Source: Catellatospora sp. KI3 | Lineage (GTDB): Bacteria; Actinomycetota; Actinomycetes; Mycobacteriales; Micromonosporaceae | Length of the DNA stretch: 64,000 nt | Direction: 5' to 3' | NCBI RefSeq assembly: GCF_029948125.1 | Contig: NZ_JASAMB010000019.1 | Location: forward strand, 62,001-126,000 | In this document: positions 60,255 through 64,000 of the stretch, piece after piece | Numbering within the stretch: position 1 is the first letter of the stretch | Layout of the letters: each line of letters starts with the position of its first letter | The notes under the pieces: model-generated | Databases searched by the model: none | Seen by the model: the letters and a program-made list of their open reading frames with translations, nothing else | What the model was told of the DNA's origin: nothing | Program-made: the position numbers and the translations under genes

Positions 60255-60255
<1 letters not shown>
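59110..60255 (-). CDS. HpcH/HpaI aldolase-like protein (DUF6986)
   Basis: 381 residues of the citrate lyase/HpcH TIM-barrel superfamily: RIDFEDGYGVREDETEDAHARAM, IRIKSLEAPTRARALRTLDRFLDAL, FVVTLPKVSS, and RFELQIELPQAV with metal-binding Glu, then GLHYGTYDYSA. Homologues are regularly found beside malate synthase and allantoin genes. It may split or form a C4-C5 hydroxyacid linked to glyoxylate; the reaction is not known to me. Overlaps both neighbours by 4 or fewer bases. Confidence 0.8.
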
Positions 60256-61773
<1,518 letters not shown>

Positions 61774-61784
<11 letters not shown>

Positions 61785-64000
61785 CGATGTGCTCGGGGCG
61801 CACCGGCACCCGGGTCAGGGCCGCGCCCGTGGCGGCGCGGATCGCGGCCACGACCGCGGGCGTGGACGAGATGGTGGGCGGCTCGCCCACCCCGCGTAGA
61901 CCGTACGGGCTGTGCGGGTCGGCCAGCTCCAGGACGTCGAGCCGCATCGGAGGCATGTCCATGATCGTAGGGAGCAGATAGTCGGTGAAGGACGGATTGC
62001 GTACCATTCCGTCCACGACCTGGATCTCCTCCATCAGGGCCAGGCCTAAGCCCTGCGCCGTGCCGCCCTGGATCTGGCCGGCCACGGCCTGCGGGTTGAC
62101 CGCTTTGCCGACGTCCTGGGCGGTGGCTATCTCGACGACCTTCACCAGGCCCAGTTCGACGTCTACGTCGACGGTGGCCCGGTGGGCGGCGAAGGCGTAC
62201 TGGACGTGGGCGTCGCCCTGGCCGGTTTCTGGATCCAGTGCGTGCGTGGGGCGGTGGCGCCACTCCACCGTCTCCTCCAGCGCGCCGGCCTCCAGCGCCC
62301 CCACCCACTCCTCAGCCGAAAGGAAGGGACCCTTCTTATCGTTATCTGATGTGGAAGGGGCCCTTCCTAACGCCGTGAGGCGCGCGGCGAGGCGGGCGCG
62401 CAGGGCGAGGCAGGCGGCGCGGACGGCGCCGCCGGTCATGTAGGTCTGGCGGGACGCCGAGGAGGAGCCCGCGCTGCCGACACTGGTGTCGGCGGGCGCG
62501 ATGGTCACCTGCTCCACGCCCAGCTCGGTACGCACGATCTGCGCCTGCACCGTGACCAGCCCCTGCCCCACCTCGGCGGCGGCGGTGTGCACCAGTGCGG
62601 CCGGGCGCCCGCCGACCAGCTCCAGCCGCACCCGCGCGGTCGCGAAGTCGTCGAACCCCTCGGAGAAGCACACGTTCTTGATGCCGATGGCGTAGCCGAC
62701 CCCGCGCACCACCCCCTCGCCCCGCGTCGTGTTGGCGGTGCCGCCGGGCGGGAAGTCGGCCCCGGCCGGGGCCTGCGGCCGCTCCCGCACCAGCCGCAGC
62801 AGCTCGGCGACCGGGGCGGGGCCCTCCACGAGCTGCCCGGTCGGCATCCGGTCGCCGGTGGTCAGCGCGTTGCGCAGCCGCACCTCGACCGGGTCCAGGC
62901 CGACGGCGGCCGCGAGCCGGTCCATCTGCGACTCGTACGCGAAGCAGGCCTGCACGGCGCCGAAGCCGCGCATCGCCCCGCACGGCGGGTTGTTGGTGTA
63001 GAGGCCGTAGGCGTCCATCACCACGTTCGGCACGTCGTAGGGGCCGATGCCGAGGGTGGCGGCGTTGGCGACGACCGCGCCGGTGCTGGAGGCGTACGCG
63101 CCCCCGTCCAGCACGATGCTCGCCTTCACGTAGACCAGGCGGCCGTCGCGGTCGGCGCCGTGCTCGTAGCGCAGCCGGGCCGGGTGGCGGTGCACGTGGC
63201 CGAAGAACGACTCCTCCCGGCCGTACACCATCTTCACCGGACGGCCGGTGCGCAGCGCGAGCAGGCACGCGTGCACCTGCATGGACAGGTCCTCGCGCGC
63301 GCCGAAGGCGCCGCCGACCCCGGCCAGGGTGAGCCGCACCTTCTCCTGCGGCAGGCCCAGGCAGGCCGCGACCTGCTGCTGGTCGACGTGCAGCCACTGG
63401 GTCGCGATGTACAGGTCGACGCCGCCGTCCTCGGCGGGCACCGCCAGCCCGGACTCCGGGCCGAGGAACGCCTGGTCCTGCATGCCGACCTGGTACTCGC
63501 CGGTGACCACGACCGGGGCGGTCGCGGCCGGGTCGCCCTTGCGGATCGGCACGTGGCGCAGCAGATTGGGCCGGTCGGCATGCACCCGGTCCGAGCCTGG
63601 CAGCAGCGCCGCGTCGGGGTCGGTGACCGGGGCGAGCACCTCGTAGTCGGCCTTGATCAGCGAGGCGGCCCGGCGGGCGGTCTCGGGGTGGTCGGCGGCC
63701 ACGATCGCGATCGGCTCGCCCTGGTAGCGGATCTCCGTGCCCGCCAGGACGGGCTGGTCGGCGTGCTCCAGGCCGTACACCCGGCGTCCCGGCACATCCT
63801 GCGCCGTGAGCACCGCGTAGACCCCCGGCAGCGCGACCGCCGCGGTCAGGTCCAGGCCCGTGAGCTTCGCGCGGGGGTACGGGCTGCGCAGCGTCGCCCC
63901 CCACAGCATGTCGTCGGCCCACAGATCCGACGAGAACGCGAACTCGCCGCTGACCTTGAGCCGCCCGTCCGGCCGCTGCGGGCTGCTGCCCACCCCGCCC
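61774..64000 (-). CDS. xdhB: Xanthine dehydrogenase molybdopterin subunit, 5' end outside window, with in-frame palindrome
   Basis: At least 740 residues of the large subunit that hydroxylates hypoxanthine and xanthine. Ald_Xan_dh_C domains include GEFAFSSDLWADDMLWGATLRSPYP at the start, VGGAFGAREDLSMQVHACLLAL, RGFGAVQACFAYESQMD and the C-terminal GLRGVGEPPTISSTPAVV with its catalytic Glu. Around residues 540-560 the family sequence is interrupted by ALGRAPSTSDNDKKGPFLS, encoded by family A element A6; both sides continue as expected. The first GTG here is 63993, but the frame stays open to the edge, so the start is probably outside. Confidence 0.9.
62319..62371. repeat. Family A dyad element, copy A6, inside xdhB
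   Basis: Arms AAGGAAGGGACCCTTC and GAAGGGGCCCTTCC with the TATCGTTATCTGAT centre lie wholly inside the xanthine dehydrogenase gene, in the same orientation as A2 and A4. Its length keeps the frame, adding about 18 residues including SDNDKKGPF. Confidence 0.85.

Overview
The window is high-GC actinomycete DNA. It carries mycothiol biosynthesis (mshC) and mycothiol-dependent formaldehyde oxidation (mscR plus a metallo-beta-lactamase), and many genes start GTG, TTG or ATG about 6-7 bases after a TAnnnT box, the leaderless style of actinobacteria. A Micromonosporaceae-like soil actinomycete is my inference; no rRNA or tRNA gene was found.

Layout, left to right. 1-8351: a two-component pair (histidine kinase cut by the window edge, NarL-type regulator) followed by two tandem MacB/FtsX-type ABC cassettes whose ATPase genes are almost identical over about 540 bases. 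8488-13180: a winged-helix regulator with an MFS exporter, a membrane protein and an FAD monooxygenase behind two tandem TetR-type operators. 13333-17158: a glycine betaine/choline-type (OpuC) importer with the ATPase divergent from the permeases and a binding protein whose sequence blocks look circularly permuted. 17238-29683: mixed metabolism (HAD phosphatase, WGR/beta-propeller protein, PHP phosphatase, Nudix, TetR/SnoaL pair with two operators, mscR/MBL pair, GNAT, UBP zinc finger overlapping a Na+/H+ antiporter, His-rich secreted peptide, serine hydrolase, hotdog protein). 30449-39715: a LacI-controlled sugar locus (binding protein, two permeases, a secreted GH87-type alpha-1,3-glucanase with carbohydrate-binding modules, a GH13 alpha-glucosidase) that reads as use of alpha-1,3-glucan, probably from fungal walls. 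39942-51814: drug exporter, orphan Imm51, DUF1622 pair, META lipoprotein, a giant kinase-AAA-GAF-GGDEF protein, a PAC2 protein, a HutC-type regulator and small membrane proteins. 52126-54845: mshC divergent from DUF3090 and an SCO1664-type protein that seems to start at ATC. 54849-64000: a purine-degradation operon on the minus strand (xanthine dehydrogenase, malate synthase, an HpcH-like aldolase, allantoinase, allantoicase, a MobA-like transferase, XdhC), mostly with 4-base start/stop overlaps; it turns xanthine-derived allantoin into glyoxylate and on to malate.

Scattered through the window are two families of dyad-symmetric elements: family A (six copies, arms built on GAAGGGGCCCTTC) and family B (five copies, arms built on GCAGTTTCGGGGAAAGTGC). 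Nearly all sit just after stop codons, as terminators or mobile palindromes would. One family A copy lies inside the xanthine dehydrogenase gene and is translated in frame as about 18 extra residues. That in-frame palindrome, the permuted OpuC binding protein, the GGDEF fusion kinase and the ATC start are the observations most worth following.
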